Assembly: GCA_019671135.1 (NCBI GenBank)
Contig: JAHRHY010000004.1
Coordinates: forward strand, 806,001-870,000
Origin: Linnemannia hyalina
Taxonomy: Eukaryota; Mortierellomycota; Mortierellomycetes; Mortierellales; Mortierellaceae
Reading direction: 5' to 3'
DNA: 64,000 nucleotides
Shown: one piece after another, positions 10,317 to 21,354 of the stretch
How positions within the stretch are numbered: the first letter of the stretch is position 1
How the letters are laid out: the number at the start of each line of letters is the position of its first letter
Made by a program: the position numbers and the translations under genes
Notes under the pieces: model-generated
What the model was told of the DNA's origin: nothing
The model's database searches: none
Seen by the model: only the letters and a program-made list of their open reading frames with translations

Positions 10317-13300
10317 ATGTCCATCCCGCCTTACCCCACACTTCTCACGTCTGATCATACAAAAGCTAGAACGTCCCTGTCTCCACCTCGGCCTACAACC
10401 ACTGCCATCCCATCTCATACTGCCTCGACCGTTTCAAACACCATCACCACTTCCACCACCAATCCTACAAGCCCTGCGTCCTCTTCTTCAAAAAACTTCA
10501 ACCATACAATTCACGCACCCAAAGCAGGACGCCGCACCTCCTCAAGACAAACAACTCTCGAGTCACTCCTCGGCCCAACCCTGCGCCTCCCTATTCCATC
10601 CAAAGCCAACAAGCCTTTCCTCCCAGAGATCAAGGATGGAGCTCTGAGAGATGGTTATAGTTATAACAGGGACGGCAGCAGCGGCAGCGAAGATGAACAG
10701 GACGCGGATGTTGATGATACCTACGACGAGGACAACGACGACTATGAATACAACAATGGCGGTCAAGAAAAAGACGACGGCGAGGATGAGAATGATGTGC
10801 GCTCCAAGGAAGATCCACTGGCATCTCAGGTGTGGAAGATGTATTCCAAGGCCAAGGACTCGTTAGACGGACAGCGAATGGAGAACATGACATGGCGGAT
10901 GATGTCTTTATCGCTGAACAAGAAAGATACTGCCGCCCAGAACACAATCAACCAACCCAGGTTAGTTCACTTTTACTCTTCTCTTTCTCTTCTGTTCCTT
11001 GCACTTTTGTCCCCTTACCCCAACAGACATGTTTTTGATGCATACACATACACATGCAAATTTTACTTCCCACAGTCATCTACTACACACACATTTGGGA
11101 GGACAAGGGACATGATGGCTTTTTTGTTGTTGTGGTTCGTTTTTTGTTTCTTTTTGGGGGAGAGATATCGACCCCACTGTACATCTGTTAAGTACCTAAC
11201 CTTCTTGTCGATGAAATGGCTGAATCTCTCGTCTGAGATGAAGAACAAGCAAAGAAAACAATGTTTTTCTGCGTCAACTGTAAATCCACCAATCCCTCCA
11301 CGCACGCACACCTTCGAAAAAAAACAAAAAAAAAACGGCATAATTATGAGGATTTGTTTTCCTGCAGGGGGCGACATGAGGACAAACAATTTGGACAAAC
11401 AATTGGGACAGGTGAGAAGGTAAGAGTGGTTGGTGGGCTCAAAAAGGTGCATAATATCGAGCTTTCTCTTTCTTTCTCTTTGTTTTGTGGAGAGCTCTAA
11501 GAAGCTAAGAAGGATGGATGATGTTTCCTCCTTAAACGTGCTTCTATTTCTCTCATATTCTCGACAATGTCTCGTTCTCATGATCTTTCTTGGACTGCAT
11601 ACAAAATGGCTGTCCACGGAGTTGATCGGGCTGCTCTCCATCCAGTCGGTGTTTTCCTGTGTTCCCACTCTACCTACCGATTCAACGACCGAGACTTCAA
11701 GAATAATAATAATTAAGAGCCACCAGCTTCTTACTCGTACATCCAGCCAGCTACATATTATTCTCCCTTTTCTGATGCATGTGTGGCAAAAAAAAGAGAG
11801 GGAAAAGAGGAGAGGGCTACACAAACTCAGTCCGCAGACAGACACAGGCACACGAAGATGCCATTGGGCAGGGGAAAAAGAAACAGAGATGGGAGCGGAG
11901 TGGCAAAATGGCAAGAGGGAAATAATGAATGATAAGGGAGGGAGCCCGAGGCCTTTGGAACGAACGAACTAATTGTCCGAATTAGGGTTTAGCGCCTTCA
12001 CTTTTCTTCTTGTGTCTTTTCTGTTGGTTGATTTTTTGCCTTGACGCCCAGTGGATGGACAGACGGATGAAATGGACAAGTGTGGGTGAATCGAGAAGAA
12101 CGATTTCAGTTTACTTTTGAACAGTTGTGCGGACAGGGACAGATAATCTTCCACCTAGTAGAGTTCAAGCAACCAGAAGAAAGGCCAAGCTATTCAATCC
12201 ATCTCATTTTTGCCCCAACTATTCTTTTTTCTCGCTCACTCACTCGTTCCCTTGCCCTTGATTTCATTTCTCTATCGGGGATTTACATTCAATTTTTTCT
12301 AGGCCCGCAGACACAGTCAGCAGCGCTCAAGGAGCCCCTTCCTCAGTAGCCGCACTGGCCGACACTCATGAACTCGCAAAATCGTTCCAGGTCGCCATCT
12401 CCATCACAAGGACCATCCCTCTCTCGGAACAGAGGACGACCATCTTTTTCCGGGATCGTAAACTTGACAAGCACAGCGGCGCGGGAACTGGGCGATCCAA
12501 TGCCAACAAGGACTTTACTGCTGCGGGACAGCCACAACGGAGACACTCGCCTAATCATCATCATCAACAGGAACGACCCAAAACGACGTCTCCTAAGAGT
12601 ACCTCCATGACTGGTTCTTTTATTGACCTGACAAAGTCAGGTTAGACAACTTCTTCATTGACTAAATCTTGGCGCCGAGTTTGCAGAATAACCTATTGAT
12701 AAGGGAATCTCGATCTGACACAAAGTTTCTTTAATTTTCATAACCTTACAGGGTCACCAGAACTAACGTACTACAGCAACAATAATTACAACAGCGTGTC
12801 AAAGGACTTTTCAGTTGCTGGATCTATCGATCACCACCAGCGCCATGTCGAGTTCCCAGGATCCGCGGCCGGCGCCTCCAGGACGACAGAGTTATTTTCC
12901 CCCACTGTCCAAGACAGCAACAACAACATGGATCATGACACATTCCAGCAGCAGGATGACCTGTCGTTCGATCCCAACATGGATATCCTGAACGACAACA
13001 ACACCCTCCCTGTCGATTTCGGAAACATCTCCTGGCACCAGAACCAACTTATCCCCTCAGCAACAGCAACAACAGCGCCGTCCTTTAATGGGAGCGGTTC
13101 AGGCGTCAGCCAGTCGTTACCGGCCTTCAGTCAGGAGGATCAGCAATCTGTCGAGTTCAAGCAGCTCCAGGAACATTATGCCCATCTTATGTTGCAAGGC
13201 TTCACCGACATCCCTAACAATACCAACGACACCAACAACTCTAATAATGTCAATGCTGGACGTCCGGGACCGGATAGCGGTTACCTGGAGATACTTGGCA

Positions 13301-15180
13301 GTGGTGGCGTGGTTCACCACCACCACCAGCAGCAGCAGCAACAGCAGCAGATGAGCCCTCAACAATATACCCACCAAGGCATGCCGCCTCAGCCTTCTTC
13401 GACAGACGCCACTCATCAGCAGCGAAGTCTTCAGTTGTCCAATTCAACATTCACAAACTGGAGTGATCCATATCCATCCGAGAACCCAGGATTCGTCTCT
13501 CCGCGGGTGACGACTCCGCCCGAGAGTCCACACCAACTGCGCAACTTCTCCAACCATTCAGTACCCCCGGCCTTCGACCTTCACAAAAACAACACCCCTC
13601 AACATCCCATCCAACAGCCTCAGCCAGTTGTTCAGAACCACTACCCAGTCTCTAACCAATCGGCTTCCACGGATTCTGCAACAGAGGAAGATGACGGCGA
13701 CGGCTCCGAAACCGAGGACGACGAACCATCCATTGCCGCTGCCGCCGCCGCTGCAGCTGCAGTAGAAGCTGCGTCGACTCAGTGCACAAACTGCAACACC
13801 CGGACAACACCCCTCTGGCGCCGTGATGCAGATGGAAACCCGCTTTGCAACGCCTGTGGGCTCTTCTTGAAACTTCATGGACGGACTCGACCCCTCAGTC
13901 TCAAATCAGACGTTATCCGGAAACGCAATCGTGGTGGACTCAACTCCAAGGCCAACCTTGCAGGCGGTGCGGCGGACAAAAATCGTGGCGGATCCAAGAG
14001 CAGTGCGGAAATGAACAAATCGGCAATACTTATCACTAAGGTTGCGCCGAACCCCTGCGGGAGAGCCACGATCGTATCCAAGGATATCGACGAGTCAGCT
14101 CAATCACCACTCCTCCCAGATCCCTCCGGCCGTGGACCTGCCATTGGACTGTTTGCGCCTCCACCACAGAGCTCAGCGACTAACCGGAAGCGCCGTCCTT
14201 CAACGGATGTGGAGGTCTTGCAATCGGGAACGGATGCGGTTGCGGTGGCATCCGCCGCGGCTGAGGTGATTTCTTATATGGATGCGAGGGATATTCAGGC
14301 GACCATGGATGCGCTTGAGCAGGCAGGGCTCCAGGCTCCCGATATGACTGGGTCTCTTCCTTTGTCAGAGTTACAGTATAACCCGGCGGCGATTGAGGAG
14401 CTTCATCGCTCGATGCAGCAGCAGCAGCAGGAGGAACATCAAAAGCAAGGGCAGGACCGAAGGGAGCATGAACAGCAACAACAGCAGCACCAGCAACATG
14501 AAGCCAATCGTCAGAACATGGCATACCTCACACCACCTGACGATATGCTCCACATGGGCCACTTTGCACCCCAGCAACAGCGACAGCAGCAGCAACAGCA
14601 GCAGCAAGAGCAGCGGGGAGTGCAAGGTTATAACGGACCGCCATTCGCCACCATGGTCCATCACCAGCATCATCACCATCACCAACAACACCAGCATCCT
14701 CAGACCACAGCTCAGCTCCCGGCACATATGTTTGACGAGTCCTCAATGGCGGCCATGAACCAGCTAATGGGCACGGACGGCCTCTCGTCCATGGCAATGT
14801 ACCTTCTCTACAACGACATGATGTCCGCCACCGGTTCCCACCAGCCTCCTCAGTTCCAACAGCACCCGCTTCAACCGCCGCAGCAACAACATCAGTATCA
14901 ACAAAATCATCATCAGCATCAGCAACCGTTTCAGCGGGAGGCAACACCTTCCGATATTGCCAGTCTTCTCTTCGGGATGTCCCCTGCTCCTGCTGATCCC
15001 CACGATGGCGACGATAATGATGACGATGGCGATGAAGGTGACCTTGAGGATCACGGCAATGCAGGCAACGTGACATGGATGCCTTCAGGACAGGATCCTG
15101 AACAACAACAACTCCAGGCTTTGACGGTGTTGATGGGTCAATACCAAGCGTCCAATAACCCACTCCCTTCCGGTCGTTAG
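10317..15180 (+). CDS. areA: AreA/NIT2-type GATA transcription factor (nitrogen regulator)
   Basis: Nuclear transcription factor predicted to activate nitrogen-catabolic genes by binding GATA sites. Three exons: 10317-10960, 12303-12640 and 12752-15180, 3411 nt, 1136 residues. Exon 1 carries the conserved AreA N-terminal block ([18 protein letters not shown] then [12 protein letters not shown], residues 167-201), preceded by an acidic tract. The single GATA finger is CTNC-X17-CNAC with [20 protein letters not shown] near residues 672-700, followed by the basic tail [16 protein letters not shown]. Both junctions preserve frame (AG|G, then G|GG). The rest is low complexity: Ala runs before the finger and long Gln/His tracts after it. 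The classical C-terminal AreA motif for NmrA contact is not obvious; the protein ends LPSGR. Other GATA regulators with this N-terminal block (Gaf1, Gln3-like) are alternatives, so the symbol denotes family. Confidence 0.88.
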
Positions 15181-15191
15181 TGTTCCTGATA

Positions 15192-15197
15192 AATAAA
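15192..15197 (+). terminator. Poly(A) signal of the GATA factor gene
   Basis: AATAAA 12 nt after the stop codon at 15178-15180. Confidence 0.5.
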
Positions 15198-15208
15198 ACA
15201 ACAGTCGC

Positions 15209-15229
15209 TTTTTTTTTTTTTTTTTTTTT
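15209..15229. repeat. Homopolymer T21 in convergent 3' region
   Basis: Run of 21 T, 29 nt past the GATA factor stop codon. It is complementary to the A25 tract at 15392-15416. The rest of 15181-15637 is a purine-rich spacer between two convergent genes, with a G12 run near 15620-15632. Confidence 0.9.
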
Positions 15230-15391
15230 GGACTGATCCCTGACTGAAATGAAGGAAGAAAACTTCTTGGGTTTTTATTCGATAGATGCTAAAGAGGATA
15301 AATGATACATATTATGAAAAGGGAAGATTACAGAAAAGAGACGGATAGGGGAAATAAGTGGGCAAAGGCAAAGTGAACAGACGAACAAACG

Positions 15392-15416
15392 AAAAAAAAA
15401 AAAAAAAAAAAAAAAA
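15392..15416. repeat. Homopolymer A25 in convergent 3' region
   Basis: Run of 25 A on the plus strand, i.e. a T25 tract on the strand of the C2H2 gene, 222 nt past its stop codon. Confidence 0.9.
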
Positions 15417-15637
15417 CCAAAAGAGATCTAGAAAATAATGACAACGAGAGCTACTGCAAACGACGACGGAAATCAAACAAAATAACACGACGAAAAATCA
15501 AGCAGAGGAAAAAAAACAAACAGCAAGGAAGAGAAGAAATTGGGTTCCAGTGAGAACAGAGTTGGCAAAGATCAAGAAAAGAAACAAAGAGACTTGGAAG
15601 AACGATGGGTATGAGGGCGAAGGGGGGGGGGGATGGT

Positions 15638-18600
15638 TTAGAGTCCAGGCATTGACATGATCGAACGGTGCTTCCAGTGAGACTTGCTCATCAACTGGCG
15701 TTGATGTGTCTTGATATGTTGAGCTATTCAAGTATTTACATCGAAGACATGGTTAGTAAAGTTTGCTCTGCACGATGATCACGAACACATCACAGCCAAC
15801 AAGAAAACTAAACTTACAAAGATTGTCAGATCGGGAGAACCGTTTGTTGCAACCAGAGCTAGTGCACGCAAAGGGACGTTCCAGAGTATGAGTCTTGGTA
15901 TGTCGCTTCAGATGCTCCAACCGCTTGAACCGCTTCATACATCCAGGGACAGGACAGCAATGGTTCTTGGAGGGTCCACCCGATCCGCGGACACGGCCTG
16001 TTGCGTATTGTGAACCACTTCCTCCGCCACTACTTGCGTTTTCTGCTTCCAGCATGCGATGCTGTTGTGGGTAGTGGTGTATACCAGCATCTATGCTGGA
16101 AGAAGAAGATGTAGCCATGCCACATCGAGGGTATCCTTGAGAGTAACTCGATGAGGCCTCAGTATGGTACGAAGAGCCACGAGGACCTTGCGAATACCCA
16201 GAAGAGCCCTGAGGTAACGACGATTGGAGACAAGGAGACATGACAAGCATACGACGACTTCCAGCCGACGAAGAAGGATCAGGAGTGTAGCCCGATATCG
16301 AGTGGCGATGGTACGCGCCATCACCATTTCCCTGGATCGGGTTCCCATCCTCATCCAACATCATTGCCGAACTAGCATACCCCTCAGAGCTACTCCGGAT
16401 CGGCATCATGGGTGATGGCGAGACAGACCCGTTCATATGGCGGTGACGCGACGTGAGGTTGAGCGATGACTGATAGGTACCCATCATCTGCAATTTCTTA
16501 ACCCTCAACGCGTTCTCGGCAACCTCTTCCTCATCACCTCCATCCATGTCCTCGTCATCCTCTTCTTCTTCATCGTCACCAACATCCTCGTCTTCCTCAC
16601 CATGATCCAAGAAGCCTCCTCGGCTCTGCCGACTGCTACTACCGCCGCTCTCGTGACCAGCCTCCATCGGCATAAAGTGCGACGAGAACCCAGCCGAGTT
16701 TCCTTTGAAAGAAGATGAGGACAATCTCTGCGGTGGTAGTGTTGGAGACTCGCCGTTTGGGTTTGGGTTTGGGTTGTCATGGCTGCTGCCAAGCATCACC
16801 CTATGGTGAGGATGCTGCTGCTGCTGTTGTGACATATCCAAAGACCCATAGCGACGGTGGGCAGTAGACGACGAACGCAATGGTGGTGGACTAGGAGGTC
16901 TCAGACTAGGACTGTTATAGCGCGCATACGGCGGACCCTGATTTGAGCTGTGACCACCAAACTCGTGCTCGTGGTATCGATCGTCTTGGGAGCGATGGTG
17001 ATGGTTGCGATGTTGATAGTCCCTGTCGTCTTGGTAATGGTGACTGCGGTGGCTATGGCGGTTCAAAGAGTCGGGCTTGATGTTGTGTTGGTTATGGAGG
17101 TGGACGTCGTCAGGATTGTTGGAGACAGCCTTGAGGTCGATTTTGATAGGGCTGAATTTGGGGAGGACAACAGCAGGTTTTGATATATTATGGCTGGACA
17201 TGGCTGTAGATGCTTTGGGCGATAGGGATTCTGCTGAGGTAGTTGAAGTGATTGAGAAGGTGCTGTTGTTCTTTGTAGACAGGGTTGAAAGGGATGATGA
17301 GGATTCTTCCCGCTTTGTAATTCGTGATGCTGTTATTGCTGATTTAGTACTGATATTGTATTCCGTAAAATGGCTGCATGGTCCATCAAGGGGATGGGCA
17401 CCCAGTGATGGGCTGCGCCGTTGATGGTGATGGTGGTGCTTGCTTAGCGAGAACCGGTGGGATGGAGACGTTGGGGATGAGTCCTCAAAGCCCTCATAGT
17501 CAGGGCCTTGACCACCGTCGGCTGGTAAGGAGTACGGGTCGCGTGATGTAGGCCTATTAAGTTTGGAAATGGGATTGGCCCCATGGTTCACATGGACTAC
17601 CAAGGCATTATTAGACTGTTAGAGCGAACAGAACACAACAACTTTGGAAAATGCCATATTGTAAGAAGCAAACAATAACGGCTGAAGAATGACTGAATAA
17701 TAATAAATTACCAGAGTCAAGAGAGCCATGTCCAGCTCCGATGGCCTGTGTGTGCGGTGGTTGAGGTAATGGCGGAGAATGGCGCGAATCGTGATATTCG
17801 TGGTGCCCATTCATGCTTTGGCGGTAGTGCGAGGAGGGCTCAGCCGAATATCCACGACCATCGTCATTTCCTCCGACTACACAGACCATCCCATTGGCAA
17901 CCATGCCGCCACTACCGACATTGGGGCTATTCAGCGACATAAAGCTGTTGTTGGAGTCCATCATCAGGTGGCGATCAAACTTGCGCATGTGCATCGACTT
18001 CTTGGTATGTGTCCGCAAATGGGCCGAAAAGTTATCTGACCGACTGAACGACTTCTCACAGCCCTGAAACTCACACACAAACGGCCTCTCCTTGGTATGG
18101 ACCAACATGTGTCTCTTCAAATGCTCGTATCGCTTAAAGCTCCAGCCGCATGTTGGGAACTTGCATGGATGTTTGTTGGCAGTCGAGCTGGACGAGTTGG
18201 AGCTTGCGTTGGACGAGATCGAGTTGTTGCGTTGCTTGTCCATCATGGCGTTCCCGAGTCGCATATCCATGTCGCTGTCGAGATGCTCGCTTCTGGGTAC
18301 GCCTACTACTGAACCGTACCGGCTATCATAAGCACCGCCGTGCATGGTGTAATCTCCAAGGTTCGAATGATGGCTGTCGTGACCGCCCTTGAGACGGTAG
18401 TTCATGCCATTGTCGGTGTGGTATGGATGATGTACTCCAGAGTGCTGATATTCTACATGATCGTCGTTATAGTAGCTCGAGGGCTCGCGGTGAAGAGAGT
18501 CCATTGTCGAGTCGTGGTGTCCAGTCCACTCGGTGTGTACGATGTGTCCGTTCGAATACATGTCCTGCTGACTCAGTCGACGTTCTCCTGAAAGGGCGCG

Positions 18601-19347
18601 TTGACGATCAGAGATGGGCATGGAGTTTCGGCGAGGAAGTTCTGTTGTTAGAAGACCAAAAATAAAAAAGCAGTAAAGGAAACAAAGAAGAGCCAGGGAG
18701 AAAGAAGAAGGGAGAAGAACTAATGGTCAGAACACAATATTCACTCAGGGGGCAAGAGTGACGTCGACATAAGGGTTGGTGGAGAAGAGAGAGGGGTCAA
18801 TGAGAGAAAATGTCAGGGGGAGGAGACAAATAGCAACAGTGAATCTTCAAGAGTGAATCATGATTCTTTCTGGGCCTAAAGAACGGACAAGTCAGGGTGC
18901 TTCTTGAAGTAAATAATAATGAAAGGAGTAGGTGAAAGGAGGCGGGGAGGAAGGGGTGTGTAAGAAGGAGGGGCCAACAAAGAAAGGGACTGAAGGGAGA
19001 AAAAGGAGCGATAAAGAAGGATGGACAATTCAAAACCGACAAGGTCAGCCGTCTGGCCTGGTAAAAGACGATGGAATGGCAGGATAGGAAGACTGGGAGT
19101 CGGACCAAATGTACCGCCTGGGAGAGGTGCGTGATGGTTGGGGACGATTGCCTCGACTGCCCGAGTAATTATTATCAAAGGACATTTCCTTTTTTCATGC
19201 GCATTATTAGTCAAACTTATTGTTGTTGGCAGTGAAAGTATTTTTGTCCTGGAGTCGGGATTGGGTATCGTTGGAAAAAAGGGAGAATACCATACCTCGA
19301 CTGAAGTGAGAAAGTCCAACGTGAGAACGATCTGGAGATGCTGCCAT
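15638..19347 (-). CDS. C2H2 zinc-finger transcription factor with two separated finger pairs
   Basis: Predicted sequence-specific DNA-binding regulator. Four exons close in frame: 19296-19347, 17712-18641, 15818-17596 and 15638-15723, 2847 nt, 948 residues. The first finger pair is at about residues 177-229 ([14 protein letters not shown], linker HTKERPF, then [18 protein letters not shown]). The second pair is at about 875-927 ([19 protein letters not shown], linker TLERPF, then [10 protein letters not shown]). The 86-nt last exon supplies SQHIKTH, the zinc-ligand histidines of finger four. The short first exon gives [11 protein letters not shown] and joins to RRNSMPISD, which resembles RRNSVPILT in the paralogue at 49788. 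The middle is Ser/His-rich with an acidic block and the motifs [10 protein letters not shown] and SSHFMPM. If the first exon is wrong, translation would start at 18621. The finger type resembles fungal Ste12/Seb1-like proteins, but I do not assign orthology. Confidence 0.88.
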
Positions 19348-19744
19348 TGTGTGAGTATGTGTAAAGGAGAATACGTAGGTGTGCGAACGCGTTCGATGGA
19401 CTGGATGGTTTAGGATGGGCTCTTTCGATGAAGGGTGAGCTGTTTGTCGTACAAGAAAGAAAATTGAAGTTGTCGGTAGAAGATAGAAGGCAGAAGAGAT
19501 GAAGGATGGCCGAGGTTAGTGAAGGACAAATTGGTAGAGGTGGTACGATGAAGCTGAGATACTCAATGATCTTTCCAGCATACCTCTTCTTTCTACAGCA
19601 GCTTGATCCAGCGAGTAGAAATTGAAAAATAAGATAGATTTTGATGCGAAGATGAATAAGAGTTGCGGTGTTAATATTAAACCAAGAAACAATTCATGAG
19701 GAGGAGAGGAGGAGAGGAAGAAGAAACAATTATAGAACAAGAAG

Positions 19745-19765
19745 GGAGGGAGGGAGAGAGGGAGA

Positions 19766-19803
<38 letters not shown>
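19745..19803. repeat. (GGGA)n/(GA)n microsatellite
   Basis: GGGA and GGGAGA units grade into an uninterrupted GA run at about 19769-19802. Confidence 0.9.
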
Positions 19804-19805
<2 letters not shown>

Positions 19806-21338
19806 GAAGAGAAAAGTGAAGTATACCTGTTCTTGTTGTCGAGGACAAACGCGATAATAAACCTTCCCAGCTTCCTTTTTCCTAAACGTCTAACCACAGC
19901 TGTAGGGGCCAAGGCGGACAGGCCAAAGTTTGTTGTTGGTGTGTGCTTTTCTCAAAAAAGGAGCCACGAATGGAAAGGAGAGGAGAGACGGAAGGAAGGA
20001 GAAGGAAGGGAGAGGGCGATTGTGACAGAGAAGGAAGGAGGGAAGTAAGGAGGGAAGGGGGGTAAGGGGGAAAAAGTCAGGAGAACAAAGACCTACAGGA
20101 GTAAGTAAACAAGGAACAATTTGAGAAACCAAGGATGGGAGGAGGAAGGGATGGCAACTGTTTTTTTTTCTTCTCAAAAGGGATGAGCCCAAGTAGACAG
20201 AGAGGAGAAAGAAAGAAATGAAGGGAGGAGAACGAAAAATAAGATAGCGTTGTCCTTTGTCCTTTTGTAACATAGAAAAGTCTCCTTGAGTAAGACCGAG
20301 TCAGCCTCTATCTGCCTGTTATCTGTTTGATAATTTGTCGTTGTGTCGTTGTTGATGTTTGTGGAGGTAAGTGGATGTCGCCTTTGTCCTGAGGGTGCAT
20401 TGGTATCGGGTGTCCCTCGTTCGATTGAGGTTGTTTGCTATTGTTGTTGTTGATAGCTGTAGTAGGGGTTGTAGTTGATGATGGCAGTTCCTGCTGAGGA
20501 ATTAGGGCGAAAGAGAATTGGAAAGCAAAGGTAAAGTAGAAGGTGGGGGAGGATGGCTGAACTAAATAACAATCTCGTCGTTGTTGTCCTTGTCGACTGA
20601 TTGAGTACTGTTGATTTTTTTCAAGGGGAACATAAACCAGAGAAATCTCTTTCGACACGAGGACGATGTTGCATCCAAACACAACTCTGGGCAATTCGTG
20701 ATTCTCTTATCCCTAGAAAACTAATAGATGGAGTCTCGAACTTTTGAGTAAATAGAAAACGAAATGAAGAGATTGAACAAGTAGAAGAGGAAGGGGTGAG
20801 GGTATGGAAGAGGAAAGAAGGGCTATTGTAGTTCAAAGTAATTAGAGTATCTCCATTCAGATAGAAAAAAAACTGAGCACGCAAGAGGTTCACGCGTCGA
20901 CAATATGAAATATTGTTTTTTTAGCAGATCAAACGGCGATGAAAAAAGAGAGACAAGCAATTGGATGCTCAATTGATAAAAAGAGGGTTATGGGGGACTA
21001 AAACAAGAGTATTACTTACCTACTTTGTAAATGAGAAAGGGGAGAGTGACTGACGATGGCGGGTTTGAAGGGTTTATGTGAAGAAGGGGTGAAAAAAATT
21101 GAATGCAGAGCGAGTAAGGTTGAGAGCGCGTTGATTAACGGAAGAGGGTTCAAAGAAGGGATTGATGAAGTAAAAAAAAGGACAAGGGGGAGCAGAGAGG
21201 GTGAGGCTGGTGAAGAATAAGAGAAGAAAACAGCACAATGGACAAGGAAGAGGAGCACATCTTAGGAGAAAGAGATATTTGCACACTAGATCACAGACAA
21301 CGCCCGTCAACAGCGCGGTGTATGGACTAGGGGCACAA

Positions 21339-21354
21339 GGGGGGGGGGGGGGGG
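21339..21354. repeat. Homopolymer G16
   Basis: Sixteen consecutive G on the plus strand. Homopurine context on the same strand. Confidence 0.9.

Noticed and set aside
14528..15163. Long minus-strand frame opposite the GATA factor's Gln/His-rich region
   Set aside because: It is the reverse reading of CAG/CAA/CAT repeats and its Leu/Ala/Val runs mirror that composition.
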